Assembly: GCA_020137815.1 (NCBI GenBank)
Contig: CM035356.1
Location: 3,659,063 to 3,723,062 of the forward strand
DNA length: 64,000 nucleotides
Source: Hormiphora californensis
Taxonomy: Eukaryota; Ctenophora; Tentaculata; Cydippida; Pleurobrachiidae
Direction of reading: 5' to 3'
The notes under the pieces were generated by a model. That model was not told the origin of the DNA. It saw nothing but the letters and a program-made list of their open reading frames with translations, and ran no database searches. Shown one piece after another: positions 9,401-19,070 of this stretch (the first letter of the stretch is position 1; each line of letters starts with the position of its first letter). The translations under genes were made by a program, and so were the position numbers.

Positions 9401-12282
9401 GAACATATTACGTCATAACTAATGAACGAGACAGAATTGGAAATTTTCGATACCGTACCAATGGTCCTGGTGGTACTCCCCGTTCATCCACTAAGTTTTG
9501 TGAGAAAACACGGCGCGCCACTCTTACTTTAAACAAGAGTGAGAGACACTTTAGGGCGTAACAATAGAACAAACTCATGATAAGGTAGCAGGCCGAGAAA
9601 TCAGTATAAGATAAGATAACGCCTGAGATAGGTAAAGAGAGTGAGAGGTTAGTGAGAGTGAGAGAGATAAAGAATGTGTGGGTCCGGGAGTTCGTAACCG
9701 TTATCTTGATCTCGGTGCTGCAACGGCGTGAGAGTGTGACATAAAGAAAGAGAATGAGAGGGAGTTCGTACACGTTTATCTTTCTAACGGTTTTTAAGTG
9801 TGACAGAAACAGTGGAGTTCTAAGTGCAGCGGTGTTATAAGTTTTCATGTATCACTGCTAGCAGTTATACATGAAAACTTATAACACTGCCAGCAGTTAT
9901 ACATGAAAACTTATAACACTGCCCAGTGTTATAAGTTGTACAAGCAGTGCTACATAAAGAATTATATTATATCTCAAAATTTTACAATGTATGTTCTATT
10001 TGAACCGGTACCCCGGCTTTCGCAAAAAAAAAGGTACGAAGTGCACCGAGTTGAGCAAAAAACAAACTCACCTCTCGGAGTCGATATGCGATGGCTCCAG
10101 CAACAGCAAAATCAGGATACTCCGCATTCACCTTACTAAAATCATACCGGACAGGTCTTGTTTTCTCCAGCAGTTCGGTATCTTCCAACTTCTTAGTGCT
10201 CGTCTGGATGACCAGTCCGTTATTGTATCTAGGGATGGGCCATGTTAGAAGGGAGTGTAGGGAGGATTTGGGTCGGGGTAGGGGGTCGTTGGGGGTTGTA
10301 CTATATGGGACTACCCGTGAAGCCTAGCCCTACTTTCCAGATCTGGTTAATTTTGAGAGAGAAGATAGAGAGGGAGAGAGAGACACCAAAGTTAGGTAAC
10401 ACTAAGCCAGAGAGTAGTCCCTATACCTGTGCTCACTGGTTTCGACAAATTTAGCCGCCTCTGCCTGTCTCTCCCCGGACAACACTGTATTATCTATAGC
10501 GCTCCTGTCATGTGTACTCTCCACCAGCTCTCCCTTTACAAAGTTACTTTTAAATTCCGTTTTCAGTTTGGTAGCAGCAGCAACAGCAGCCTTGGTTGGT
10601 CGTGACGGGGAGCCAGGGGTTGTGGATGTAGCGGTGGAGGAAGGAGGTAGAAAGGCAGCCAGTAAATCAGACATATCCCGCTCAGCTTTCTTTCTCTCAG
10701 CCTTCTCTTTTTTCCTTTCCTGACGCACCCTCTCCCTCTCCTTCTTATCTTTTTCCCGTTGCTTCTCCTTATTCTTCCTCTGTTTCTCCCTCTCCTTACT
10801 GATCTTGTCCTGTCTCAACAGCTGTTCTATCAACTCCTTGCTCTTCATCTCTATACTTTCCTCCGGGGTCTCCTCGACTTTCTTAGCAACTTTAACCGCC
10901 GCTTTACTCTTACCCTTCTTAGTAGTAGTAGTTGGGGTTGTGGTGGTGGTGGCGGGAGTTGCTGTGCTGTCGTATTTAGTACGGATAGAGTTGAGGAAGG
11001 CGAGATCATCAAGAATTGATACCTCTTTTTTGTCAGCGCCCTTCAGTGTAGATAGGAATGGGATAGTTTTAGTTGCGGGCGGGGCTTTCTCTACAGCAGT
11101 AGTTGGGACTTTCTTCTTTTTCTTAGGACTACTCTCGACTACTGCCTTCTTTTTAGGCGAAGCAGCAACAGCAGCAGTAGAATTAGGGATGGTCTTAGTT
11201 ACTGGAGTAGATTTAGGAGCCGTAGTTTCAACATCGCTGATCAGTTTATTATACTCCTCTTCCTCCTCACTGAGCTCCCCCTCTTCCATTTCCTCAAGAA
11301 GTGCTTTAATCTCACTCTCAGAGGGTTTGGGAGAGGCAGGCCGGGAAAAGGATCCGAGGATACTCCGAGGTTCAGAAAAGGTTGGTGTAATAACGGTTAC
11401 TCTGTTGTTATCTGTCTCCATTTCTTCTGTTTCCCCCTCTGGAAGGGGAGTATCAGAAAGTTGGCCATCCTCCTCCCCCTCCTCTTCCTCCTTTTCAGCA
11501 GAGCTAGTTGCTGGAGGTGATGCGATAACAACTGCTGCTGGTAGGACTGGTTGAACGGGCTCACCCTTCAGAATTCTCTCCTTTTTCTTCTTCAGAGCCT
11601 CCTTGTCAGGATCAAAATGCATGAAATCATACACACTCTCCTTCTTACCCTCCTCCTCCTTCGCCGAGTCCCGTTTACTCCGAACTCTCTCCTGAATTTT
11701 CCGTCGTTTCCGGGCAACTGGATCGTCTGCCAGCTCACCCAGATCGGTGTAGCTGTGGTTTACAACCCGAGCCGCAGCGGGTGCCCCTCCCTTCTTCTTT
11801 CTTTTAGCATCCCCAGCAGCCAGCCGGACCTCTCGTTTTGGTATACGCTCCCTCGGCTCCTTCATGAACATTTCCACGGTGAGTTCCTTCCGGTTAGACT
11901 TGCTGGTGCCGTGTGATGCAATGAGAGCATCATAGGAGGACGTCTTATTGGGCCGAGTCTCATCATACCTCCTCTTACCCTTTCTCTTATCACTTCTCTT
12001 GCTACTTCTTCCTCGGGAATCTGCCCGTTCGGGAGAATCATACACCTGTATAACCTTCTCCGGTGTCTTCAGTTGGGGCGGGGGAGGTAGAGAGGCCGGG
12101 ACAACAGGTGGTTGATGAGGGTAATACCCGGGGTATGCGGGGTACACTGCTGGGTGTGGGGGATGGTAGTTAGCTGGGATGTGGGGTGCTGGGGGAGGAG
12201 GAGGAGGGGGAGCTGGAGTGGGTCCCAGGAGTTTATTAATCAGGAGCAGCGCCTGGTTGTGGTTATCTTGCCTGTTCACCAT
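5734..12282 (-). CDS. PHAX: PHAX-like phosphorylated adaptor for RNA export
   Basis: Seven minus-strand exons: 10427-12282, 10072-10228, 6951-7075, 6688-6797, 6476-6588, 6039-6198 and 5734-5936, all with GT-AG sites and consistent phase. PHAX bridges the cap-binding complex and the exportin CRM1 to move U snRNA precursors out of the nucleus. Exons 2-5 carry its RNA-binding domain: FAVAGAIAYRLRE, then VVDRIGKEKALELL, then NGGQMTAAGDRK joined across the exon 3/4 splice to KEPGGVYLGLL, followed by a basic stretch KKKHQRMLKRRKKARR. The model is about 907 residues; human PHAX is 394. The first exon adds about 620 residues of low-complexity Pro, Lys and Glu/Ser sequence, with short PHAX-like EDGQLSD and EEGELSEEE motifs. 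An in-frame stop lies upstream of the chosen ATG. Intron 2 is packed with transposons. The C-terminus is uncertain. Confidence 0.85.
6219..6400. repeat. (GA)n microsatellite in PHAX intron 5
   Basis: Long GA tract with GAGT interruptions; on the coding (minus) strand it is a CT tract ending about 20 bp before the exon 6 acceptor, so it forms part of the polypyrimidine tract. Confidence 0.95.
7369..7641. repeat. Multi-branched nested palindrome
   Basis: A 273-bp stretch with closing stems inside one another: 7369-7381 with 7629-7641 (13 bp), 7387-7396 with 7612-7621 (10 bp), 7438-7448 with 7597-7607 (11 bp), and 7470-7482 with 7583-7593. Five hairpins branch from these stems. Two have heads GACCnnnGGTC (7401-7435 and 7451-7468). 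Three have the identical 10-base head GAGCCTGCGA on different stems (7481-7514, 7517-7548, 7551-7582). It lies in PHAX intron 2, next to a TA-flanked palindromic element. It could be serial MITE-into-MITE insertion or a structured RNA. Confidence 0.85.
7991..8141. mobile_element. 151-bp MITE, TA-flanked
   Basis: Ends AAGTCGGATTTTTTGAAGTT... and its inverted copy ...AACTTCAAAAAATCCGACTT, each flanked by TA (7989-7990 and 8142-8143). It sits at the centre of the larger palindrome. The first bases match the ends of the 3.4-kb element at 1367-4766, suggesting the same transposase family. A solo end with TA lies at about 37855-37887. Confidence 0.75.
8313..9342 (+). mobile_element. 5'-truncated retroelement insertion with 14-bp target duplication
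   Basis: The direct repeat TTTCAATCCACAAT occurs at 8299-8312 and 9343-9356, exactly bracketing the retroelement sequence. This is the pattern expected of target-primed insertion of a truncated non-LTR element. The 3' end is not poly-A; it ends ...GGCCGCCACCCC. Same family as the element at 135-5262. Confidence 0.8.
8323..9255 (+). pseudogene. Retroelement C-terminal domain, truncated copy
   Basis: A 310-codon open frame that lacks the reverse transcriptase and starts in the linker. Recognisable homology to the copy at 135-1366 begins around RNLDLLSEKGASSWLTCLPL. It keeps the zinc cluster (CVCGEENSIDHSISC), RHNNVRDF, the endonuclease-like acidic pair (ARLDISTRDFW and YFDVRVFNP) and TTGGLGREF. 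The frame is intact to the stop, so the insertion may be fairly young, but without an RT or promoter it should be inert. It lies in PHAX intron 2, antisense to PHAX. Confidence 0.8.
9832..9941. repeat. Inverted and direct repeats of ATGAAAACTTATAACAC
   Basis: Copies of ATACATGAAAACTTATAACAC lie at 9867-9887 and 9899-9919, the inverse at 9832-9852, and a partial inverse (CAGTGTTATAAGTTGTAC) at 9924-9941. The same words occur in the multi-branched palindrome (ATAAGTTGTAC at 7383-7393, GAAAACTTATAACAC at 7396-7410), so the two regions flanking the palindromic element share a repeat. The sequence from 9531 to 9831 shows no other recognisable feature. Confidence 0.8.
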
Positions 12283-12777
12283 GTCCCCTACACACTAGAG
12301 AGAGAGAAGAGCGGTTAGGAAAGTGTGGAAGTATACTTGGTAATGAAATTACCCCTCTGTTATTATTGCTCATGGATGCAATAAAAGGGGTGACTTCGTA
12401 ACCAAGGAGTATACTTAGTATAGTAAATAGTCAAACAACAAGTTGACATAAAGATTACATAAAAGAGCTGGTACAAAAATTGGGCAACATACATAGATAT
12501 CTAGATGTGTCGATAAAACTGGTTTTTGAATCTAATACACTTATCATACATAAAAACACCAATCAAAACCCTTTAAAAGTTGTAAAACACATATACAAAA
12601 CACATACACGGTGAAAGTATTTATGAGTTCTATAATACCTCAATCAAAGATCACCTATATGTACTATGATTTGACAAGTTTTGTTAAAAATTAGTTTACA
12701 GTTTTTGTTGATAAAATGAGTTCTTTCCCTCCATCCAGTATTAACAGCATTACCCCACCACAACTCACTACACAGTC
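12283..12777. other. Intergenic spacer between two minus-strand genes
   Basis: AT-rich, no open frame of note. It would hold the promoter and 5' UTR of the PHAX-like gene and the 3' UTR of the XK-like gene. A CT run ending TAG just before the PHAX start could be a 5'-UTR acceptor. Confidence 0.5.
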
Positions 12778-14509
12778 CTAGTAGTACTTGATATACAAAC
12801 TGCGAGTAGAGGACGCCTTCGAAAGACCATCCTGGGCATCAGGCACCAAAGAAACCAGTTCAATATTGAAATGGTTATTCACCATCCTAATGTAGTCGTT
12901 TATTTCTTCATTGGTCAGGGGTTTCCAGTATTTACCCCGGGTTAGCCATTTTTCCACAAAGCCTGCACTAAGCAACATAGCAAAGAGGTACAAGGCAAGG
13001 ATAACCCCTACAATATACAAATACCGCGTCTCACCAACCGAAAAACCGATGAAAAAGGGAACATCCTCGACTTGTCCAATGGCACGGTGGCCAAAGAAAA
13101 ACATACAAATCATCTCCACAATCATAATGTAATGATGGCTGTTCCTTGATAGACCGGCATCCTCAGACGGGCAATAGATGAACAGCATGAGAAGTGCCGA
13201 GATGATCCTATTAAAGATGTTGTTGTTGGCACTGTTACTGTCCCAGGAGAGAAACATGGTGAAAAACTGGATGATAAGGACAATGAACACCATGACAATA
13301 CACTCCACACTTACACACATAACGAGGGCAATTGAGAGGGCCCGGGATAATGCGAAAAGAAAGAAACAGACAGGTAAGGTAAATGAGGTGTCCGAACTTT
13401 AGGTCCTCCTTTCGGTGATCTAGTTTGCGGAGCTGGTTGGCACAGGCGATAAGTCGGTAAGAGACGACAATCATAGCAAATATTGTAGTGGCCAACTCTA
13501 TGGAGGTGATTTTTTCAGATCTATACCAATCGAGGCCCAGTTTCTTCTCAGACCAGTAGTACACATCCAGAATAACCAGTGGAACAGTCTGAAGTGTAGA
13601 AATAACAAGAGAAACCTCTTTTGAAGCTAATTCAACCTCACAATAACGCTGCCAGTTGCGATTATATGACACCTTTTTAATGTTATACCTCTCCAGCTGT
13701 TTCACGACTTCCTGATTTAGAGGCTCCTCTCGAAGGTGTTTCTTTAAGATCCAACTAGAGGAGAAGAAGTGATACCATTTTGGTAGACAAAATATATGCG
13801 ACATTTTCATAGCACGACTTGACTTCTCCATGCCTTTCCTCATTATTTTCTTCAATCGCTGAAAATCCATCCTTTTGTTCTTTTTGGCCTGGTCATCATC
13901 TCTAAATATTTGGGTTCCTTCCGTTGAAATCTGAGGTCGGGCTCTTGGAAGCGAGTTCCCTATTTCAATATCTACAAATCTGGCGCCTACACGGACACTT
14001 AGACCAGCTTCATCATCAAATCTGGTTCCTACTTCAACAATAGGCTCTTCACTATCATCAGCAAACAGGGCTCGAGAGTTCGGGATCATTGGAGTGTGGT
14101 CATTTTCCACATCATCTATCTCTATCTCATTTGGTTCCAACCCGTCATCCATCCCGTCTTCCGAGGGTACTTCTGCTTCTCCGATCTCACTATCTAACTC
14201 TTCATAACGTCCGGGTCTGGGACTAACAGACCCTACACTGCTCTCACTCTCAGTACCTCCCTCAGCCTCTTCTTCATCCGTCAAGGACTGCTTTCCTCTG
14301 AGGTAAATAGAGTAGACTCCGCCAATTAACCCAGAACAAAAGTAAACGGCCACCGCGGCACAGAAAAATGCAATGTCCCCGCGAGTAAACTTGACACACA
14401 CCGTATAAAAGCTAGCCCCAAGGGAGATGACACTGAACAACCTAAATATGATCTGCTTTTTACGTTCACGGCACGCCTCGAGACAGACATCAGAGCAACA
14501 GCACGCCAT
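12778..14509 (-). CDS. XK-related-like multi-pass membrane protein, frame broken
   Basis: Start ATG at 14507-14509 (MACCCSDVCLEACRERKK). An N-terminal hydrophobic block is followed by a long acidic, Ser-rich loop (about residues 85-210) with a basic stretch. Then comes a membrane region with ELASKEVSLVISTLQTVPLV, resembling the XK-family segment in which a helix ends in a Gln-Pro-like turn. The frame moves by one base between about 13330 and 13400; downstream the other frame continues with further helices (FALSRALSIALVM, then VFIVLIIQFF) to a stop at 12778. XK-related proteins include phospholipid scramblases and relatives. The family assignment rests on helix order and the SRALSIAL-type motif and is moderate. 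The break may be a sequencing error, a missed intron or a real mutation. Confidence 0.5.
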
Positions 14510-14871
14510 GTATATCACTCCTACCACAGCTGTGAAAAATTGTTATGTTGAAAGAATTAATTCATTCAGATTGAGTTCAGATGGTCGAATACAAAGACAC
14601 GCTCAATTAGTATGAGAGGCCTCTTATGCAAATTGGGTGTCGTTTTTTATTTATTTATTTATTATCTCTGATATACATTACAATATAATGAATGAATGAA
14701 TGAACATCACAATTTATAATAGAGTTCTTAACAGACTCTTCCCGCTCTTACACTATAGACATATATAGGTAAATACATATATCCTACAAGGCCGAGAGGC
14801 TAAGAGCATCGGCAGTTACCTAAAGCGGGGTAACATATATAGAAACAGTCCGATAGATAAAGTTCAGTTCG
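14510..14871. other. Spacer with TTTATT run
   Basis: AT-rich spacer with a short TTTA tandem and an ATGA tandem near 14680-14705; the 3' end of the LINE ORF1 lies at its left edge. Nothing else recognised. Confidence 0.5.
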
Positions 14872-16017
14872 CTATCCGACTTGGATCACATTGTTTCTGA
14901 TGTAATAATTGCCACCTGGATCATCTGTCCGAACCCGTTTCAAGGTGGCCAGCAGAGCTTTTCGCTCCTTTAGTTGGGAGGGGTTAAGATCCGGTGACAG
15001 ATATATGGTAGAGTGTTTTTTGGATTCTTTGAGCTGCCGTGCCTTCTTCAGCAGCGCCAAAAGGGTTGCTCTCTTCTCAAGAGATACCAAGAGCGGCCTA
15101 GGGCGTTCCTTGTTTCTCTCACCGATACGTTTCATGTTAGCAACTTTCGGTTTCTCGTTCAGTTCTTCAAATAGCTCATCCATATTGGTTCTATCAGCAT
15201 TTTCAGTTGATTCTGGGAGCCCAAATATTACCAAGTTCTTCTCTCGATTTGTCTGGGGTATTACTGTAGCAGAAAGAGGCTTCGAAGTTGGTGGCTTAGG
15301 GGGAGTTGGTAGCTTTTTCGCCATAGGGGAGGCTGCGGCATAGTTTTGAGCCAGGACTGTCGAGTAGGCTTTCACCTTCTGCACTGACGTTTCCACTGAG
15401 CTCAGTTGTTCTTTCTGGGCATTGATGACCGTTTGTTGCAGTTCAATAATCAAAACACGATTTCGTTCAAGCTCTTCTTTGCACGCAGAGAGTTGCTTCT
15501 CGAGTTTTTCTGCAGTGATTACGGTGTTCAAATTGTTCATCGCTGCTTGAGCAAGTTTAGCACTGGAAACAAAGAGGTTGGTGGTGACATCAACAACTTG
15601 TTTTGGAGAAAGGTCCTTGAGACGATGTTTGAAGAATGTCCCCATGTTATTTTCGGTTGGGCCCGAGCAATCAGGGGTAAAATCCCTCGCAGGTGCATAT
15701 TTGATGGGATTATAGCACTGACTAACGTTCTCGGGTGTGATACTTATCTGTTGTTCGGGAACAGCAGCCCAATGCAGCCGTTCAACTCCCAAAACAAAGT
15801 CATCAATAGATTCGATCAGTTGTTTTATCTTGGGGTTATCGCCCTCGTACGGTAAGCGAAGAATATTATCCAATCTTTTATCTTGATACATCGGCTTCAT
15901 TATCAGCGTTTCACTTTTCTGCCCTTTGGGGCGGTCACATAACATGTAATATTGCATGTAATATTGCATGTAATATTGCATGTAATATTGCATGTAATAT
16001 TGCATGTAATATTGCAC
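14872..16017 (-). CDS. LINE ORF1-like RNA-binding protein
   Basis: A single open frame of 381 codons. Residues about 168-216 look like a coiled coil (EKLEKQLSACKEELERN...). Residues about 230-258 are Pro/Lys-rich. Residues 260-381 resemble the RRM-like plus C-terminal domain of LINE ORF1 proteins: NLVIFGLPE, a central RPLLV strand, IYLSPDLNPSQ and a final YYIRNNVIQVG. ORF1 proteins trimerise and coat the element RNA. The N-terminal PHD-like zinc cluster seen in the ORF at 63399 is absent. The first codons are six copies of a MQYY repeat from a DNA tandem repeat, so the true start is unclear. A homologous 3' fragment lies at 62670-62840. No ORF2 is next to it. Confidence 0.75.
   Translation of the reverse strand: MQYYMQYYMQYYMQYYMQYYMQYYMLCDRPKGQKSETLIMKPMYQDKRLDNILRLPYEGDNPKIKQLIESIDDFVLGVERLHWAAVPEQQISITPENVSQCYNPIKYAPARDFTPDCSGPTENNMGTFFKHRLKDLSPKQVVDVTTNLFVSSAKLAQAAMNNLNTVITAEKLEKQLSACKEELERNRVLIIELQQTVINAQKEQLSSVETSVQKVKAYSTVLAQNYAAASPMAKKLPTPPKPPTSKPLSATVIPQTNREKNLVIFGLPESTENADRTNMDELFEELNEKPKVANMKRIGERNKERPRPLLVSLEKRATLLALLKKARQLKESKKHSTIYLSPDLNPSQLKERKALLATLKRVRTDDPGGNYYIRNNVIQVG
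15945..16016. repeat. 12-bp tandem repeat inside ORF1 start
   Basis: Six copies of TGCATGTAATAT. Being a multiple of three, it adds a repeated MQYY to the reading frame. Confidence 0.95.
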
Positions 16018-16266
16018 CTTCTTGCGTGCTAAAGAACTAGTACTCGGATTGTTCTCAGAACAATGTTCTGAACATTAAAAGATAGTCTGTTTGTGATGGT
16101 TTTCAATGAAAAGGTAGTTAGATTAGGTTAAAATGGGCATGCTGCTGCAGGGGCGGCTCTGCCAGTTGTCGTTTTTTAAAGCTTTAAATTTCCTTAAAAT
16201 GGCCAAATCTCCGGTTCCTGATGAGATAGAAACTTGAAATTTGAAGGTTACAAAGATCAGGCTTTA

Positions 16267-18100
16267 GGACTGTAACTCACCTGGACAGTAACTCGAAAGT
16301 GAGTTATTGTCCGAAAATTGGCGTCTACTTTTTTTTTCTGGTGACTTTCTGTCCGCATTATTTTCGACTTTTTGCTAGGACAAAAAGTCGATAGCTAGGA
16401 CAAAATCTCGAAATTTAAACTCACCTAGGTGAGTTATGCGGACAATAACTCGAATTTTGTTTCGAGTTGGCGGACAGAAACTCACTTGCTAAAACTACGA
16501 AAATGTCGAAAATTCTGGTGACATTTTCATTTTCCATGGCAGGTGAGTTTCTGTCCGGCCAATGAAATAGGTTTACAAACAGGAGTTTTGAGTTTTTTTT
16601 GTGCTAGCTATCATAATTACAAGAGAAACAAGTTGAGTGGTTGACATAAATACACTGTAAAACCCATCTCCCATCCCTTTCTCTATCTCCCTTCATATCT
16701 CTCTTTCCCTCTCTCTATCTCTACCTCCCTTCCTCTCTCTTTTTCTCTCTCGCTCTCTCTTTCCCTCTTTCCCTCTCTCCGTGCTGCTCTTCAGAAACAG
16801 ATGATGGAGTCATATTATAGGATCGGACTGGACTCAGTAGAGAGAAGTTTTGAGTCGTAATTGCATAGTGGGTATGGTGTCGATAAGGAGGAAGGATCCA
16901 CAATCAGTAGGTCTCGCTGTGATAGATTGTCGAGGATAGGTGGGTAGCTATAGGCAGGTCGGGAACAGATTGGAGAGGAGAAAAAACCACTGCGAGTGAT
17001 GAACAGCTCTCTTTGTCTCTCCATCTCTCTTTGTCTCTCCATCTCTCTTCCTCTTTGAACGGTGTGATAGTAGATTGTCGAGTGAAGGATAGGTGAGTCA
17101 CTGAGTAGGAGAGCAGCTGCAGCATGCAGCTAGGCTGGTTGGGAACAGATTGGAGAGGAGATACAGACCACTGCAGGTGATGAACGATGACTCATTGGAT
17201 GACTCATTGGATGAGAGATCCGAGATGGGGATTAAGCCCGGGAGCTAGAGAGACAAAGAGAAGCAGAGCTCAACCAATGTATGAGTGAACAACGAGAACT
17301 GAACTAGCCCGCCCTTTCTCCCCTCTCTCTCTCTCTCTCTCTCTCTGCCAGGCTCTCTCTACAACTTTGCATCCCTCTCTCTGCCAACGACGCCGCCATG
17401 TCTTCCCGCCTTTTTCTCTCTATGCATGAAGTGAGTTCTAGTCCGGACAGAAAATCGAAATTCGCTATTTAAGCGGACAAAAACTCACATATTTTCCCGC
17501 CCTTTCCCTGTCACTCTTGTTCCCCCTGTCTACCGAAAGTGAGTTGTAGTCCGAATTTGTGAGTTTAGAGGGCGGACAAAAAGTCGAATTTCGACATTTT
17601 TAGCGGACAGAAACTCACCTTGGCCCCCACAACTCGAATAGGTGAGTTAGTGTCCGCCCGGACTCTAACTCACCGTAAATAGTGCTAAACAGTGGGGCGG
17701 ACAGAAAGTCACCTGATCCGGACTATAACTCACCTAAATTCGACATTTTCAAAAGGGAAAACGTTAAAATCTGGGTGCCTTTCATTGCTAACAATTTGTA
17801 GTTTTGGCGCGCGCGACGGGTTAGGGCTATCCGTTAGGGTCTGGTTAGGGTTTGGTTTGGGGTTATCGGTTAGGGCTATCGATTCTCTAACTGATACCGT
17901 TTAGTTTACTCAAATCGGCCATGTGGTTCCATGGCTATAGCCGTTTGAAAAAAGTCGGTCTAAGTATACTCTTTTGGTAGCGCGCACCTGTAAACAGGCT
18001 GCAAGGCACCCAGATTATAATCGCGCCCTTTCAAAAGTGAGTTATGTCCGAAATTTTCGAGTTCGAGTTCGAGTTATCGTCCGTTCGAGTTTCTGTCCGG
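16267..18100. repeat. Field of GTGAGTTnnnGTCCG motifs in both orientations
   Basis: More than 20 near-copies of GTGAGTTnnnGTCCG or its reverse complement CGGACnnnAACTCAC, for example 16267-16280, 16282-16295, 16299-16313, 16341-16355, 16429-16452, 16471-16485, 16543-16558, 17431-17457, 17473-17488, 17539-17553, 17572-17586, 17603-17618, 17642-17656, 17659-17673, 17698-17712, 17718-17733, 18037-18050, 18070-18083 and 18086-18100. Spacing is irregular and orientations are mixed; some pairs abut, as in a perfect 18-bp palindrome at 16418-16435. The 16.6-17.4 kb middle lacks them and holds CT/GA-rich sequence with a duplicated block (16913-17045 resembles 17063-17180). No gene is visible. Confidence 0.85.
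17768..18017. mobile_element. Inverted-repeat element with telomere-like core, copy 1
   Basis: Ends CTGGGTGCCTT and AAGGCACCCAG are inverted repeats about 250 bp apart. Inside are GTTAGGG-type degenerate repeats (17818-17880) and a GCGCGC stretch at each side. It shares its end and the GTAAACAGG...GCGCG segment with copy 2 in opposite orientation. Confidence 0.65.
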
Positions 18101-18388
18101 TACCCCAAAGATCATGCCAATTTCTCCTGAAGATACAAATTTCAATCAGGAGCCGGGCATATGACGAACTTTAACGACAGAAATCTGAAAAAAGAAAAAA
18201 ATCCGACTTTAAGAAAAAAAATCCGACTTTAAGGAAAAAAAATCCGACTCGGCCTCTGACCCCACGGGTGGCAAGCGCTGCCTCGGCTTTTTAGCTCTTT
18301 CTAATGCGCGCGCGCTATAAATTGCATTTTCAATTTCGGCGATTTTTCAAAATCTTGTCATGCCCGTCATTTTCGGGCGCCGTTACGA

Positions 18389-18614
18389 TCTGGGTGTTTG
18401 GAGGCCTGTTTACAGGTGCGCGCTGCCAAAAAAGTTGATTCACGAAAATGGTTCTAACCGCCAAACCACTCAACCGTTTTGGCTGATTCAAAGTTTATAT
18501 GGTAGGGAGTGTCAAGGCCTAACCCCAACCCAAACCCCAGCCCTAACCCTAACCCTACTTTAGCCCTAACCCTAAAAAACCGTTTGTCAGCACTCCCAAA
18601 ACACCCAGATTTTA
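18389..18614. mobile_element. Inverted-repeat element with telomere-like core, copy 2
   Basis: Ends CTGGGTGTTT and AAACACCCAG. The core carries CCCTAACCCTAACCCTA (18540-18575), the inverse of the GTTAGGG-rich core of copy 1. The CCTGTTTACAGGTGCGCGC stretch matches copy 1 in reverse. Between the copies, at 18190-18248, are three tandem AAAAATCCGACTTTAAG-like units resembling the ends of the TA-flanked elements. Confidence 0.65.
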
Positions 18615-19070
18615 ACGCTGGCCGTCATTTTCCCACTTTTTGGCTTGAAAAGCGCTGCGTTTGCAGCGTTTGCCAAGTCGTGGACCCACTTGCCCGGTGC
18701 TCCCCGGTTTCTTCGCCTCTTGAAAAGTGCTGTTAACATTTAAAAGTTAACAATAATGCTCTGTCATATTTCCCGCCCACATAAAGCGTGGCCGACGTCT
18801 AAAACGCAGTCCTTTGATATTGATTATTGGTTGATTTTTTTCGTGCGTCTTACGTAGGCTTAGGCGATCGACCGCATCGTAGGCAATGCTGTGCGGGCAG
18901 CAATAATGACGGAGCACCACTGTTATCTCTACTGACCCGATGGGGTCTGTAGCATATGCCAACTTTTCCTCCAAAAGTGTCCTGTTCTAAACTCTCTGTC
19001 TCGGCCTACGTCGAGTGCGACTAACAAGCTTCTGAAGATAAATCTGTTATTATGGACTTTTAGTTTTATA
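18615..19070. promoter_or_regulatory. Upstream region of HSPBAP1-like gene
   Basis: Gene-free 456 bp before the JmjC start codon and presumably its promoter. No TATA box or other element can be pinned down by eye. Confidence 0.3.

Larger units (their letters stand above)
7660..9530. mobile_element. TA-flanked palindromic element with nested insertions
   Basis: Outer arms 7660-7847 and 9344-9530 are about 187-bp inverted repeats starting AAGTAAGAGTGGC and flanked by TA. Inner arms 7836-7988 and 8144-8313 continue the palindrome toward a central MITE at 7991-8141. Without the retroelement at 8313-9342 it would be one palindrome of about 0.8 kb. A diverged relative of the right end occurs at 49556-49638. 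Confidence 0.75.

Noticed and set aside
10805-11554. 249-codon plus-strand frame opposite PHAX exon 1
   Set aside because: Antisense shadow of a GC-biased low-complexity exon; no domain and no splice context.
14427-14615. Small plus-strand frame at the XK-like start
   Set aside because: Antisense to the N-terminus of the membrane protein; no support.
15406-15855. 149-codon plus-strand frame
   Set aside because: Antisense of the LINE ORF1 coiled-coil region.
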